NCBI RefSeq assembly: GCF_026930145.1 | Contig: NZ_JANHOJ010000004.1 | Coordinates: forward strand, 1 to 64,000 | DNA length: 64,000 nucleotides | From: Bartonella sp. A05 | GTDB lineage: Bacteria > Pseudomonadota > Alphaproteobacteria > Rhizobiales > Rhizobiaceae | Direction of reading: 5' to 3' | In this document: positions 1 to 11,300 of the stretch, piece after piece | Position numbering within the stretch: the first letter of the stretch is position 1 | How the letters are laid out: each line of letters starts with the position of its first letter | The notes under the pieces: model-generated | Database searches by the model: none | What the model was told of the DNA's origin: nothing | The model's input: the letters and a program-made list of their open reading frames with translations, nothing else | Translations under genes and position numbers: made by a program

Positions 1-46
1 GGTTGATTGCTTAATGTGTGTTTGGGGTGTTTTTTTATCAAAAGTT

Positions 47-122
<76 letters not shown>

Positions 123-233
123 TGTATGTGTTAAGTTTTGAGGTGATTTTTAGATTGCCTTCGTTTCTTTTTTGTATAGGGCTTGTTTTTTTGTTTATGA
201 ATCGGTATTGAATAAAGAGTAGAAAAGTTGCGT

Positions 234-255
234 AAAGCTAAGGGGTAGCTTTTTG
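234..255 (+). terminator. Rho-independent terminator after tRNA-Trp
   Basis: The inverted repeat AAAGCTA / TAGCTTT with a five-base AGGGG loop is followed directly by a T run. It lies between tRNA-Trp and secE and probably ends the tRNA transcript. Confidence 0.65.
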
Positions 256-318
256 CGTTTTTTCTATATTTATTTGTTGTGTAAATTGCACAGAGTTAGA
301 AAGAATATAGTGTAACTG

Positions 319-531
319 ATGGCGTCTAGAACCAATCCAATAACCTTTTTGAAGCAGGTTTGTGCAGAAACAGCTAAAGTGAAATGGCCTACGCGTCGTG
401 AGACAATGATATCTACTGTTATGGTGTTGGTGATGACAGTAGTGGCGTCGGTTTTCTTTTTTGTTGTAGATCAGGTTATAAATTTTGGTGTGTGGGGGGG
501 GATTGATCTCCTTAAATATCTTTTTGGTTGA
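319..531 (+). CDS. secE: Preprotein translocase subunit SecE
   Basis: A 70-residue protein of the size usual for the short alphaproteobacterial SecE, a subunit of the SecYEG channel in the inner membrane. The N-terminal half carries the conserved amphipathic segment (EtaKVKWPTRRET, residues about 18-30). One membrane helix follows at about 34-57 (VMVLVMTVVASVFFFVVDQV). The gene starts at ATG 319 and its stop lies just before nusG, so the two are probably co-transcribed. A run of eight G sits near 494-501 but the frame is intact. Confidence 0.96.
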   Translation: MASRTNPITFLKQVCAETAKVKWPTRRETMISTVMVLVMTVVASVFFFVVDQVINFGVWGGIDLLKYLFG

Positions 532-545
532 TGGTGCAAGGAAGT

Positions 546-1082
546 GTGACTGTGGCTACTCGTTGGTATATTGTTCAAGCGTATTCAAACTTTGAAAAGA
601 AGGTAGTGGAAGCTATTAACAAGGAAGCGAAACAAAAAGGATTGGATCGTTTTATTGAAAAGATTTTTGTTCCAACAGAGCGAGTTGTTGAAGTTCGTCG
701 TGGTCGTAGAGTTGATTCTGAGCGTAAATTTTTTCCTGGTTATGTTCTTATCCGTGCTGAGTTGACAGATGAGGTTTACCATCTCATTAAAAATACGCCT
801 AAAGTGACAGGTTTTTTGGGTTCAGATGCGCGGCCTGTTCCTATTTCTGATGTGGAGGCTGAGCAGATTCTCCAACAGGTTCGGGAGGGCGTTGAGTCTC
901 CGAAATCTTCTGTAATGTTTGAGGTTGGTGAGCAAGTTCGGGTGGCTGATGGACCTTTTGTATCATTTAATGGCATTGTTCAAGAGGTTGAAGAAGAACG
1001 CTCTCGTCTTAAGGTTGAAGTGCTAATTTTTGGGCGTTCGACGCCTGTTGATTTGGAATTCGGTCAGGTTGAGAAGCTCTGA
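546..1082 (+). CDS. nusG: Transcription termination/antitermination factor NusG
   Basis: A 178-residue protein with the NGN domain in the N-terminal two thirds (WYIVQAYSNFEKKV; FFPGYVLIRAEL) and a C-terminal KOW domain (GEQVRVADGPFVSFNGIVQEV). It binds RNA polymerase and couples it to Rho or ribosomes. The frame opens at TTG 528, but I prefer GTG 546 because AAGGA lies five bases upstream and the product then begins MTVATRWYIV, as is usual in the family. It follows secE by 14 bases and is probably in the same operon. Confidence 0.96.
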   Translation: MTVATRWYIVQAYSNFEKKVVEAINKEAKQKGLDRFIEKIFVPTERVVEVRRGRRVDSERKFFPGYVLIRAELTDEVYHLIKNTPKVTGFLGSDARPVPISDVEAEQILQQVREGVESPKSSVMFEVGEQVRVADGPFVSFNGIVQEVEEERSRLKVEVLIFGRSTPVDLEFGQVEKL

Positions 1083-1234
1083 TTCGGTTTGAAGTGATTT
1101 TAAATCACTTTAATGATATTGTGGAAGGTGATTTTATGGCTTTTGCCGACATGATGAGCCGTACCACAAAACGGGAACGGGTGTTTAGCATGATGAATTG
1201 CTAGTATGTTCGTACCAGCAAAAGGCAGGTTATT
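1083..1234 (+). promoter_or_regulatory. nusG-rplK spacer with a possible L1-type leader hairpin
   Basis: This 152-base spacer contains the imperfect stem GCTAGTA / TACCAGC (1200-1206 with 1213-1219) just upstream of rplK. In many bacteria ribosomal protein L1 represses the rplKA mRNA through a structure at this place. The assignment is by position only; I did not match the L1 target motif. Confidence 0.3.
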
Positions 1235-1663
1235 ATGGCAAAAAAAAGTATAGGTCAGTTAAAATTGCAAGTTCCAGCAGGGTCTGCTACTCCCTCTCCT
1301 CCAATTGGTCCCGCTCTTGGGCAGCGTGGTATTAATATCATGGAGTTCTGTAAAGCATTTAATGCGGCTACACAGGAGATGGAGAAGGGTGCACCGATAC
1401 CTGTAGTCATCACTTATTATCAAGATAAATCTTTTACATTTTCTCTGAAGACCCCTCCAGTATCATTTTTCTTGAAGAAGGAAGCTAATTTGAAGTCTGG
1501 TTCAAAGGAGCCTGGTAAGGTATCTGTTGGGGGTATTTCTCGCGATAAAATTCGTTTGATTGCGGGAGCAAAGATGAAAGATCTTAATGCAAATGACATT
1601 GAAGCGGCGATGCGTATGGTTGAGGGTTCTGCTCGCTCTATGGGTTTAGAAGTGGTGGACTAA
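1235..1663 (+). CDS. rplK: 50S ribosomal protein L11
   Basis: A 142-residue protein of exactly the usual length. The N-terminal domain carries the proline-rich linker region ([32 protein letters not shown]). The C-terminal rRNA-binding domain includes [17 protein letters not shown] and a typical RSMGLEV ending. L11 forms the GTPase-associated centre on 23S rRNA with the L10/L12 stalk. rplA follows after four bases, so the two form one operon. Confidence 0.98.
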   Translation: MAKKSIGQLKLQVPAGSATPSPPIGPALGQRGINIMEFCKAFNAATQEMEKGAPIPVVITYYQDKSFTFSLKTPPVSFFLKKEANLKSGSKEPGKVSVGGISRDKIRLIAGAKMKDLNANDIEAAMRMVEGSARSMGLEVVD

Positions 1664-1667
1664 TGTT

Positions 1668-2366
1668 ATGGTAAGAGTAGTAAAGAGAATAAAGAAAATC
1701 CGTGAAGGTGTTGATTTCAATGAACTCCATGCCTTAACGAATGCTGTTTCGATGGTTAAAGAACGTGCGGTTGCTAAGTTTGATGAAACGATTGAAATTT
1801 CGATGAATTTAGGTGTTGATCCGCGTCATGCGGATCAGATGGTTCGCGGTGTTGCTCATTTGCCTAATGGAACAGGACGAAATGTTCGTGTTGCTGTTTT
1901 TGCGCGTGGTGAGAAGGCGGAGGAGGCTAGGGCTGCTGGTGCGGATATTGTAGGTGCTGAAGATTTGTTTGAGAGCATTAACGGTGGATCGATTGATTTT
2001 GATCGCTGTATCGCAACGCCAGACATGATGCCTCTTGTTGGCCGTCTTGGTAAGATTCTTGGTCCGCGGAGTTTGATGCCTAATCCGAAAGTTGGTACTG
2101 TGACGCTTGATGTTGCTGGTGCTGTTAGGGCGTCTAAAGGTGGTGCTGTTGAATTCCGTGTTGAAAAAGCCGGTATTGTACACGCTGGTATTGGTAAGGC
2201 TTCTTTTGGTGTTGAGAAGATAGTAGAAAATATAAAAGCTTTTGCTGATGCAGTCATTAAAGCCAAACCGCAGGGTGCAAAAGGTGAATATATTAAGCGT
2301 GTAGCAGTTTCTTCAACGATGGGAGTTGGAATCAAAATTGATCCTGCAACGGTTCGTCCAGAGTAG
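1668..2366 (+). CDS. rplA: 50S ribosomal protein L1
   Basis: A 232-residue protein with typical L1 landmarks: [12 protein letters not shown] at the N-terminus, [20 protein letters not shown] in the first half, and [21 protein letters not shown] in the middle. It forms the L1 stalk near the ribosomal E site and is usually the translational repressor of its own operon. The start ATG lies four bases after the rplK stop. Confidence 0.98.
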   Translation: MVRVVKRIKKIREGVDFNELHALTNAVSMVKERAVAKFDETIEISMNLGVDPRHADQMVRGVAHLPNGTGRNVRVAVFARGEKAEEARAAGADIVGAEDLFESINGGSIDFDRCIATPDMMPLVGRLGKILGPRSLMPNPKVGTVTLDVAGAVRASKGGAVEFRVEKAGIVHAGIGKASFGVEKIVENIKAFADAVIKAKPQGAKGEYIKRVAVSSTMGVGIKIDPATVRPE

Positions 2367-2454
2367 GTCGGTTGAACTTATGATTTTTCAAGGGTGTGTG
2401 AATATTGCAGTTGTATTTTGGGTGTCGGTTTTTTGTCGGCACCAGTTATCTGAG

Positions 2455-2732
2455 CTTTATTAAGCTCGGGTCATGCCGGAAGAGATTCCGGAATGTCCTG
2501 TCCGAGATTGTGGGTGATGCCTTTGGTGTCTTAATCAGAAGAAAACCTACATGAGACTGGGGTGAAGACTTTGAAAGTTAATAAAACTTGAAGAGTTTAG
2601 ACCAGGGTTACTTTTGATCGTTTGTGCGTGAAGAAGGGGACAGGATCCTCGTCGATGGTGTGGAGAGTTTTCATACTATCAAAGGTAACCGATAGGTTTG
2701 TTTAAAATGAGCCTGTTAAATGGAGAAAAAGC
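2455..2732 (+). promoter_or_regulatory. Probable L10 leader (autoregulatory mRNA) before rplJ
   Basis: The 366-base rplA-rplJ spacer contains several paired elements, for example CCGGAA-GAGA-TTCCGG at about 2476-2491. It also has L10-leader-like stretches such as GTCCGAGATTGTGGGTG and GAGACTGGGGTGAAGAC. In many bacteria the L10(L12)4 complex binds such a leader to control rplJL translation. The match is from memory and position, with no covariance model run. A promoter for rplJ may also lie here. Confidence 0.5.
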
Positions 2733-3251
2733 GTGAATAGAGCGGAAAAACGCGAATTTGTCGCATGGCTTAATGAGGCTTTTCAAAAGTCTGGTTCTGT
2801 CGTTGTAGCACATTATTCCGGTTTGACAGTTTCACAGATGAACGATCTTCGTTCAAAGATGGGTGAAGCTGGTGGTGCTGTTAAGGTTGCCAAAAACCGT
2901 CTTGCTAAAATCGCTCTTCAGGGTACGGAATCTGAATCAATAGCAAATCTGTTTACTGGGCAGACGCTTATTGCGTATTCAGAAGATCCGATTACAGCAC
3001 CAAAAGTTGCTGTTGATTTTGCAAAAACCAATGGAAAATTGGTGATTCTTGGTGGTGCAATGGGTGCAACAAGTTTGAATGTTGATGCTGTGAAGTCATT
3101 GGCTTCATTGCCTTCATTAAACGAGTTGCGAGCAAAGCTTGTGGGTATGATTTCTACCCCTGCAACCCGTATCGCTCAGGTCGCTAATGCACCTGCAGGT
3201 CAGGTTGCACGTGTTATTGGTGCATATGCTCAGAAGGGCGAGGCAGCTTAG
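2733..3251 (+). CDS. rplJ: 50S ribosomal protein L10
   Basis: A 172-residue protein with the family N-terminus ([43 protein letters not shown]). The helical C-terminal spine ([22 protein letters not shown]) docks L12 dimers. It starts at GTG 2733, supported by GGAG about nine bases upstream. It anchors the stalk on L11 and 23S rRNA and lies in operon with rplL. Confidence 0.98.
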   Translation: MNRAEKREFVAWLNEAFQKSGSVVVAHYSGLTVSQMNDLRSKMGEAGGAVKVAKNRLAKIALQGTESESIANLFTGQTLIAYSEDPITAPKVAVDFAKTNGKLVILGGAMGATSLNVDAVKSLASLPSLNELRAKLVGMISTPATRIAQVANAPAGQVARVIGAYAQKGEAA

Positions 3252-3352
3252 GGCTGTTTTGTATTTATTTTGCGGAAAGGCTTTACTGCTTTTCTGTTTT
3301 TTAGATAAGTTTTAAACAATAATTTAAACTTTTCAATTGAAGGAATTTTAAA

Positions 3353-3724
3353 ATGGCTGATCTAGCAAAGATCGTAGAAGACCTTTCTAACCTTACTGTT
3401 TTAGAAGCGGCAGAGCTTTCAAAGTTGCTTGAAGAAAAATGGGGTGTTTCGGCTGCTGCTCCTGTAGCAGTTGCTGCCGTTGGTGCTGTTGCTGCTCCAG
3501 CTGCTGAAGAGAAGACAGAATTTGATGTGGTTCTTGTTGATGGTGGTGCTCAGAAAATCAATGTCATTAAAGAGGTTCGTGCTCTTACGGGTCTTGGTCT
3601 TAAAGAAGCCAAGGATTTGGTTGAAGGCGCGCCTAAGCCTATTAAAGAAGGTGCTTCTAAAGATGAAGCAGAAAAAATTAAAACTCAACTTGAAGCAGCT
3701 GGTGCTAAAGTTGAGCTTAAGTAA
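3353..3724 (+). CDS. rplL: 50S ribosomal protein L7/L12
   Basis: A 123-residue protein. Residues 1-30 form the dimerisation domain ([22 protein letters not shown]). An Ala/Val-rich hinge follows at about 35-52. The C-terminal factor-binding domain includes [18 protein letters not shown] and [16 protein letters not shown]. It recruits translational GTPases. The ATG is preceded by AAGGAATTTTAAA. A hairpin terminator follows the stop. Confidence 0.98.
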   Translation: MADLAKIVEDLSNLTVLEAAELSKLLEEKWGVSAAAPVAVAAVGAVAAPAAEEKTEFDVVLVDGGAQKINVIKEVRALTGLGLKEAKDLVEGAPKPIKEGASKDEAEKIKTQLEAAGAKVELK

Positions 3725-3734
3725 GTTTGATTTT

Positions 3735-3765
3735 ATCGGCGGATGTTTTCGTTCGCCGATTTTTC
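3735..3765 (+). terminator. Rho-independent (possibly partial) terminator after rplL
   Basis: The stem ATCGGCGGA / TTCGCCGAT, with one G-U pair and an eight-base loop, is followed by TTTTCTCTTC. Partial termination between rplL and rpoB is well known in bacteria and would lower rpoBC expression relative to the stalk genes. Confidence 0.7.
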
Positions 3766-4011
3766 TCTTCTTAAAAGAGGAGGTGTGCTGATAAAACTCT
3801 TTTTCTAGCAGTTTCAATAACTGTAAGGAAGTGGGTTTATGTCGCAATTTTCTGACAATAGAGCCAAAAGAATGAATGGTTGATTGTTGAGTATATGGAA
3901 GTAAGTGATGCTTACTAATGGTATTAAATAAACTGGTCTGCATGTGCAGGTTAATGGCATAAAGCTTTCAAGGTTTAAACTGCCTTGAGTAGTAAAAGTC
4001 GAGGAGAGACG

Positions 4012-7000
4012 ATGGCTCAAACTCAAACGATGATGTCTCAATTCAATGGTCGCAAGCGCGTACGTAAGTTTTGTGGTAAGATTCCTGAAGTGGCAGAAAT
4101 GCCGAATCTTATTGAGGTTCAGAAGGCGTCATACGATCAATTCCTCATGGTTGAGGAGCCGAAAGGTGGACGTCCAGATAAAGGATTGCAAGCTGTTTTT
4201 AAGTCGGTGTTTCCTATTTCGGATTTTTCCGGTACGGCTATGCTCGAATTTGTTCGTTACGAATTTGATTTACCAAAATTTGATGTTGAGGAATGTCGTC
4301 AGCGCGATTTGACTTATGCAGCACCATTAAAGGTAATATTACGTTTAATTGTGTTTGATGTTGATGAAGATACCGGTTCAAAAGATATCAAAGATATTAA
4401 AGAACAAGGTGTTTATATGGGCGATATGCCCTTAATGACGAGTAATGGTACTTTTGTTATTAATGGTACTGAGCGTGTTATCGTTTCACAGATGCATCGT
4501 TCTCCAGGTGTCTTTTTTGATCATGATAAAGGAAAATCTCACTCATCTGGAAAGTTGCTTTTTGCTGCTCGTGTGATTCCCTATCGTGGTTCGTGGCTTG
4601 ATATTGAATTTGATGCTAAAGATATTATTTACGTTCGTATTGATCGGCGACGTAAAATTCCGGTTACCAGTCTTTTGATGGCATTGGGTATGGATGCATC
4701 AGATATTTTGTCGACTTTTTATAATAAGGTTACTTATGTACGATCTGGGAATAGATGGCGTATTCCTTATTCAGTCGATCGCTTTAAGGGAATGAAGCTG
4801 GTTTCTGATCTTGTTGATGCAGATAGTGGTGAAGTGGTTCTTGAATCTGGTAAAAAGCTAACGGTTCGTCTTGCAAAGCTTTTGGCGGAAAAAGGTCTAA
4901 AAGCGATTAGAGTGAATGAAGATGATCTTTTGGGATCTTATCTAGCGGAAGATATCGTTAATTACCAAACAGGTGAGATTTATCTTGAAGCTGGTGATGA
5001 AATTGACGAAAAGACACTGCAGATTTTATTTGATGTTAATGCGGATCAAATTGATATTCTTGATATTGATCACATGAATATTGGTGCATATATTCGCAAT
5101 ACTTTAAAAGTGGATAAGAATGAAAGTCGACAGGATGCATTGTTTGATATTTATCGGGTGATGCGCCCAGGTGAGCCGCCGACAATGGATACAGCGGAAG
5201 CAATGTTTCATTCATTGTTTTTTGATCCAGAGCGTTATGATCTTTCAGCCGTTGGCCGTGTTAAAATGAATTTACGGATGGATTTTGATTGTCCAGATAC
5301 AGTTCGTATTTTGCGTCAGGAAGACATTATTGGCGTTATTAAAATGCTCGTTGAATTGCGTGATGGTCGCGGTGAAATTGATGATATTGATAATCTTGGC
5401 AATCGTCGTGTTCGATCGGTTGGGGAATTGATGGAAAATCAGTATCGCATTGGTTTGCTTCGTATGGAGCGTGCAATAAAAGAACGCATGTCATCGGTGG
5501 AAATTGATACAGTTATGCCACAGGATTTGATTAATGCGAAGCCTGCAGCAGCAGCGGTTCGAGAGTTTTTTGGGTCTTCACAATTGTCGCAATTTATGGA
5601 TCAAACCAATCCGCTGTCTGAGATTACTCATAAACGCCGTCTTTCTGCTCTTGGGCCGGGGGGGTTGACCCGTGAGCGCGCAGGCTTTGAAGTGCGCGAT
5701 GTGCATCCTACGCATTATGGCCGTATTTGTCCGATTGAAACGCCGGAGGGTCCAAATATTGGTCTGATTAATTCGTTAGCGACATTCGCGCGGGTTAATA
5801 AATATGGTTTTATTGAAAGTCCATATCGCAAGATTATTGATAATAAAGTGACGACAGAAGTTATTTATCTTTCTGCTATGGAAGAATCTAAACATTATGT
5901 AGCTCAGGCCAATTCTTCATTAGATGAGGAGGGGCGTTTTACGGAAGAGTTTGTAGTTTGTCGTCACGCGGGTGAAGTTTTGATGGCGCCACGTGATCAT
6001 GTGGATTTAATGGATGTTTCGCCAAAACAGTTAGTTTCAGTCGCTGCGGCTCTTATACCATTTTTGGAGAATGATGATGCAAACCGTGCGTTAATGGGAT
6101 CAAATATGCAGCGTCAAGCGGTTCCACTTGTGCGTGCTGAGGCACCTTTTGTTGGAACGGGTATGGAAGCAATAGTTGCTCGCGATTCAGGTGCTGCTAT
6201 TGTTGCAAAACGTGGTGGTGTTGTTGATCAGGTTGATGCGACCCGTATTGTTATTCGTGCGACAGAAGATTTGGATCCTTCGAAATCAGGTGTTGATATT
6301 TATCGTTTGCAAAAATTTCAGCGCTCTAATCAATCGACGTGTATCAATCAGCGTCCTCTTGTGCATGTTGGAGATCGGATAGATAAAGGCGATATCATTG
6401 CGGATGGTCCATCTACTGACCTTGGTGATTTAGCTCTTGGGCGGAATGTTCTTGTGGCGTTTATGCCGTGGAATGGTTACAACTACGAAGATTCTATTCT
6501 GCTTTCAGAGCGTATTGTTGCTGATGATGTGTTTACTTCGATTCATATTGAAGAATTTGAGGTTGCTGCACGTGATACGAAGCTTGGGCCAGAAGAAATT
6601 ACCCGTGATATTCCTAATGTTGCGGAAGAGGCATTAAGGAATCTTGATGAAGCCGGTATTATTTATATCGGTGCTGAGGTTCAACCTGGTGATATTTTGG
6701 TTGGTAAGATTACGCCAAAAGGTGAAAGTCCAATGACGCCAGAAGAAAAGCTTTTGCGCGCAATTTTTGGTGAAAAGGCATCAGATGTTCGTGACACTTC
6801 TATGCGAATGCCTCCCGGAACTTTTGGTACTGTTGTTGAGGTTCGTGTTTTTAATCGTCATGGCGTGGAAAAAGATGAACGTGCTATGGCAATTGAACGT
6901 GAAGAAATTGAACGTTTAGCTAAAGATCGTGATGATGAGCAGTCAATTCTTGATCGAAATGTTTATGCACGACTTGCGGATATGTTGAAAGACAAATTTG

Positions 7001-8160
7001 CAGTAGACGGTCCAAAAGGGTTTTCAAAAGGTAAGAAGCTTGACCATTCAGTAATGAGTCATTATCCGCGGTCACAGTGGTGGCTATTTTCTGTTGATGA
7101 TGAAAAGCTTCAGAATGAAATTGAGGCTCTGCACAAACAGTATAATGAATCGAAAGAGGCGTTGCAGCGTCGCTTTATGGATAAAGTTGAAAAAATTCAA
7201 AGGGGCGATGAGATGCCGCCCGGTGTCATGAAGATGGTCAAGGTTTTCGTAGCTGTAAAACGCAAAATTCAACCTGGCGATAAAATGGCAGGGCGTCATG
7301 GTAACAAAGGTGTTGTATCGCGTATTCTTCCAGTGGAAGATATGCCGTTTCTTGAAGATGGGACGCATGCTGATATCGTCTTGAATCCATTGGGCGTTCC
7401 GAGTCGTATGAATGTTGGTCAAATTCTTGAGACACACCTTGGATGGGCCTGCGCAGGTATGGGCAGAAAAATTGGCGATTTATTGGATTTGTATCAAGAG
7501 ACTGGGGATATACTTCCTTTGCGGCAGCGTATCGAAAATCTTATTCCTGATAATGACCATAATGAACCAGTGCGTCAGTATGATAATGAAAGTCTTTTTA
7601 AATTGGCGCTTCAGATGAGGAAAGGTGTTTCGATTGCGACGCCTGTTTTCGATGGAGCTCATGAAGCCGATATCAACATGATGTTGGAAGATGCTGGTTT
7701 GGATAGTTCAGGGCAGGTTACGCTTTATGATGGTCGTACTGGTGAGCCTTTCGATCGTCCAGTGACGGTTGGCTATATTTATATGCTTAAATTGCACCAC
7801 CTTGTTGATGATAAGATACATGCACGTTCGATTGGTCCTTATTCGCTTGTTACGCAGCAACCATTAGGTGGTAAAGCGCAATTTGGGGGGCAGCGTTTTG
7901 GTGAAATGGAGGTCTGGGCGCTTGAAGCATATGGTGCTGCATATACATTGCAAGAAATGCTAACAGTTAAATCAGATGATGTAGCTGGGCGAACGAAAGT
8001 CTATGAGGCGATTGTGCGCGGTGACGATACATTTGAGGCGGGTATACCTGAAAGTTTTAATGTGCTTGTTAAGGAAATGCGCTCTCTTGGTCTTAATGTT
8101 GAGCTTGGAGATGCTCGCTCACTTATTTCACAGCAATTATTAACTGATACAGCAGAATAA
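4012..8160 (+). CDS. rpoB: DNA-directed RNA polymerase subunit beta
   Basis: A 1382-residue beta subunit, full length for alphaproteobacteria. The frame is open from TTG 3985, but ATG 4012 ([17 protein letters not shown]) has GAGGAGAG just upstream and the usual start. The rifampicin region ([18 protein letters not shown], then [13 protein letters not shown]) carries the usual sensitive-type Asp, His and Ser residues. Other landmarks are [19 protein letters not shown] and the C-terminal [26 protein letters not shown] segment. It forms the polymerase active centre with RpoC. The 170-base gap to rpoC holds several hairpins. Confidence 0.98.
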   Translation: MAQTQTMMSQFNGRKRVRKFCGKIPEVAEMPNLIEVQKASYDQFLMVEEPKGGRPDKGLQAVFKSVFPISDFSGTAMLEFVRYEFDLPKFDVEECRQRDLTYAAPLKVILRLIVFDVDEDTGSKDIKDIKEQGVYMGDMPLMTSNGTFVINGTERVIVSQMHRSPGVFFDHDKGKSHSSGKLLFAARVIPYRGSWLDIEFDAKDIIYVRIDRRRKIPVTSLLMALGMDASDILSTFYNKVTYVRSGNRWRIPYSVDRFKGMKLVSDLVDADSGEVVLESGKKLTVRLAKLLAEKGLKAIRVNEDDLLGSYLAEDIVNYQTGEIYLEAGDEIDEKTLQILFDVNADQIDILDIDHMNIGAYIRNTLKVDKNESRQDALFDIYRVMRPGEPPTMDTAEAMFHSLFFDPERYDLSAVGRVKMNLRMDFDCPDTVRILRQEDIIGVIKMLVELRDGRGEIDDIDNLGNRRVRSVGELMENQYRIGLLRMERAIKERMSSVEIDTVMPQDLINAKPAAAAVREFFGSSQLSQFMDQTNPLSEITHKRRLSALGPGGLTRERAGFEVRDVHPTHYGRICPIETPEGPNIGLINSLATFARVNKYGFIESPYRKIIDNKVTTEVIYLSAMEESKHYVAQANSSLDEEGRFTEEFVVCRHAGEVLMAPRDHVDLMDVSPKQLVSVAAALIPFLENDDANRALMGSNMQRQAVPLVRAEAPFVGTGMEAIVARDSGAAIVAKRGGVVDQVDATRIVIRATEDLDPSKSGVDIYRLQKFQRSNQSTCINQRPLVHVGDRIDKGDIIADGPSTDLGDLALGRNVLVAFMPWNGYNYEDSILLSERIVADDVFTSIHIEEFEVAARDTKLGPEEITRDIPNVAEEALRNLDEAGIIYIGAEVQPGDILVGKITPKGESPMTPEEKLLRAIFGEKASDVRDTSMRMPPGTFGTVVEVRVFNRHGVEKDERAMAIEREEIERLAKDRDDEQSILDRNVYARLADMLKDKFAVDGPKGFSKGKKLDHSVMSHYPRSQWWLFSVDDEKLQNEIEALHKQYNESKEALQRRFMDKVEKIQRGDEMPPGVMKMVKVFVAVKRKIQPGDKMAGRHGNKGVVSRILPVEDMPFLEDGTHADIVLNPLGVPSRMNVGQILETHLGWACAGMGRKIGDLLDLYQETGDILPLRQRIENLIPDNDHNEPVRQYDNESLFKLALQMRKGVSIATPVFDGAHEADINMMLEDAGLDSSGQVTLYDGRTGEPFDRPVTVGYIYMLKLHHLVDDKIHARSIGPYSLVTQQPLGGKAQFGGQRFGEMEVWALEAYGAAYTLQEMLTVKSDDVAGRTKVYEAIVRGDDTFEAGIPESFNVLVKEMRSLGLNVELGDARSLISQQLLTDTAE

Positions 8161-8167
8161 TTAATTG

Positions 8168-8195
8168 AAGAGCACACTGTTTCCAGTGTGCTCTT
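8168..8195 (+). terminator. Strong hairpin immediately after rpoB
   Basis: A perfect 12-base stem, AAGAGCACACTG / CAGTGTGCTCTT, with a four-base TTTC loop lies seven bases after the rpoB stop. No proper T run follows (ATTGTC), so it may be an attenuator, an RNA-processing site or a 3'-end stabiliser rather than a full terminator. Confidence 0.5.
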
Positions 8196-8239
8196 ATTGT
8201 CATGATAGGCGACAATAAAGAAGTTTCTATTGAGATAGC

Positions 8240-8305
8240 ACTGCAGTTTTAAAAGTAGAGTTTTCGAGTAAAACTGCGGTATAAAAAAGAGCTATTACAA
8301 TAGCT
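8240..8305 (+). promoter_or_regulatory. Two further hairpins in the rpoB-rpoC spacer
   Basis: One inverted repeat, ACTGCAGTTTTA / TAAAACTGCGGT (8240-8251 with 8269-8280), has one G-U pair. A second, AGCTATT / AATAGCT (8290-8296 with 8299-8305), ends about 25 bases before the rpoC ATG. With the hairpin at 8168 this makes three successive structures in one spacer. Their function is unknown; control of rpoC translation or mRNA processing is possible. Confidence 0.4.
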
Positions 8306-8330
8306 TTAGGAATCTTTGAAGGAGAACGGC

Positions 8331-11300
8331 ATGAACCACGAGGTCATGAATCTTTTCAATACTCAGGTACCAGCGCAGACATTTGACTCTATTCGTATTT
8401 CAATTGCGAGTCCTGAGAAGATTCTGTCTTGGTCGTATGGTGAGATCAAAAAACCAGAGACGATTAACTATCGAACGTTTAAGCCAGAGCGTGATGGTCT
8501 TTTTTGTGCGCGTATATTTGGTCCTATTAAAGACTATGAATGCTTATGTGGCAAATATAAACGCATGAAATATAAGGGTATTATTTGTGAAAAATGCAAT
8601 GTAGAGGTTACTCTTTCGCGTGTACGTCGTGAGCGTATGGGGCATATTGAACTTGCCGCACCAGTAGCGCATATTTGGTTTCTCAAATCGTTGCCCGGGC
8701 GTATTTCTACTCTTCTGGATTTAACTTTGAAGGATATCGAAAGAGTTCTGTATTTTGAAAATTATATTGTAACGGAACCGGGTTTAACATCTCTTAAGCT
8801 TCATCAGCTTTTGTCTGAAGAGGAGTATATGCTCGCTGTTGATGAGTTTGGGGAAGATCAATTTTCAGCTATGATTGGTGCTGAAGCTATTTATGAGCTT
8901 CTAGCTGGGATGGAGTTAGATAAAATAGCAGGTGGTTTGCGTGCTGAATTGGCTGAGACAACTTCGGAATTGAAACAGAAAAAACTGATTAAACGGCTCA
9001 AGATTGTTGAAAACTTTCTTGAATCTGGCAATAAGCCAGAATGGATGATCATGAAAACGATCCCAGTTATCCCGCCTGATCTGCGCCCATTGGTTCCACT
9101 TGATGGGGGGCGTTTTGCGACGTCAGATTTGAATGATCTTTATCGACGTGTTATAAACCGAAATAATCGTTTAAAACGACTGATAGAGTTGCGTGCTCCT
9201 GGAATTATTGTGCGCAATGAAAAGCGTATGGTGCAGGAGGCCGTTGATGCGCTATTTGACAATGGACGCCGTGGTCGTGTGATTACTGGAGCGAATAAGC
9301 GTCCACTAAAGTCACTTTCAGATATGCTTAAAGGTAAACAGGGGCGTTTTCGTCAGAACTTGCTTGGGAAACGTGTCGATTATTCGGGTCGTTCCGTTAT
9401 TGTGACAGGTCCTGAATTAAAATTGCATCAATGTGGTCTTCCAAAAAAAATGGCTCTCGAATTATTTAAGCCATTCATTTATGCACGACTTGACGCGAAA
9501 GGGTATTCATCAACAGTCAAACAGGCAAAAAAGCTTGTTGAAAAGGAGCATCCAGAAGTTTGGGATATTTTAGATGAAGTCATTCGTGAGCATCCAGTTT
9601 TGTTGAATCGTGCACCAACCCTCCACCGCTTAGGAATTCAAGCTTTTGAGCCTGTGTTGATTGAAGGAAAAGCTATACAACTTCATCCCTTGGTGTGTAC
9701 AGCTTTTAACGCGGATTTTGATGGCGATCAGATGGCGGTTCACGTACCGCTTTCTCTTGAGTCTCAACTTGAAGCCCGTGTTTTGATGATGTCTACTAAT
9801 AATATTCTTCATCCAGCTAATGGTGCGCCAATCATTGTTCCATCACAAGATATGGTTCTTGGTCTTTATTATCTTTCGATTGTTTCTGAAAAGGAGCCAG
9901 GTGAAGGGATGGCTTTTGCTGATATGGGTGAACTCCATCACGCTTTGGAAAATAAGATTGTGACTCTTCATACGAAGATTAAAGGCCGTTTTAAAAATAT
10001 TGATAAGGATGGTAAAGAAGTTGCAAAACTTTATGATACGACACCGGGTCGTTTAATTATTGGTGAGCTTTTACCAAAAAATCCCAATATTGCTTTTGAT
10101 ATTGTTAATCAGGAAATGACCAAAAAGAACATTTCTAAAATGATCGATCAAGTTTATCGGCATTGTGGACAAAAAGAAACAGTTATTTTCTGTGACCGTA
10201 TTATGCAGCTTGGTTTTTCTCATGCTTGTCGTGCTGGGATTTCGTTTGGTAAAGATGATATGGTTATCCCCGATAGCAAGTCACGGTTGGTTGCAGAAAC
10301 AGAAGCTTTGGCTAAAGAATATGAACAGCAATATAATGATGGTTTGATTACGCAGGGTGAAAAATATAACAAGGTCGTAGATGCTTGGGGTAAATGTACT
10401 GATCGCGTTGCAGATGAAATGATGAAGCGTATTCAGGCGGTTGAGTTTGATCCTAAAACAGGTCGTCAAAGACAAATGAATTCGATTTATATGATGTCTC
10501 ATTCTGGAGCGCGTGGTTCTGCTAATCAGATGAGACAATTAGCGGGTATGCGTGGATTGATGGCAAAACCATCAGGTGAAATCATCGAAACGCCGATCAT
10601 TTCTAACTTTAAAGAAGGCTTAACCGTTAATGAGTACTTTAACTCGACTCACGGTGCGCGTAAAGGACTTGCTGATACTGCTTTGAAAACTGCTAACTCT
10701 GGTTATTTAACACGACGTCTTGTCGATGTTGCGCAAGATGCTATTATTTCAGCCGTTGATTGTGGTACTGTGAAGGGTCTTACTATGCAGCCGATTGTTG
10801 ATGCAGGACAGATTGTTGCATCACTTGGTCAGAGGATTCTTGGTCGTACGGCACTCGTTGATATTTTACATCCAGTTTCTGGTGAAGTTATCCTTGAGGG
10901 TGGTGCGATGATCGAAGAGGCTGATGTCGTTAAAATTGAGGAAGCTGGTATTCAGTCTGTTCAGATACGCTCTGCTTTAACATGTGAAACGCGCTTTGGT
11001 GTTTGCGCTAAGTGTTATGGTCGTGATTTGGCGCGTGGAACGCCAGTCAACCAGGGGGAGGCTGTGGGCGTTATTGCTGCTCAGTCAATTGGTGAACCTG
11101 GAACTCAGCTCACTATGCGTACTTTCCACTTAGGTGGAACAGCACAGGTTGTCGATTCTTCCTATTTAGAAGCGTCTTATGAGGGTACAGTAGAAATTCG
11201 TAATCGCAATGTGGTTCGCAATTCTGAAGGTCATTTGGTAGTTATGGGTCGTAATGTGGCTGTTCTTATCAAGGATGAGTCTGGCAAAGAGCGCGTTGTG

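Noticed and set aside
1809..2335. Minus-strand frames opposite rplA
   Set aside because: They are shadows of a fully recognised ribosomal protein gene, with no motif or ribosome binding site.
5525..5690. Rifampicin-resistance changes in rpoB
   Set aside because: The cluster I region keeps the usual Asp, His and Ser residues, so no resistance substitution is evident.
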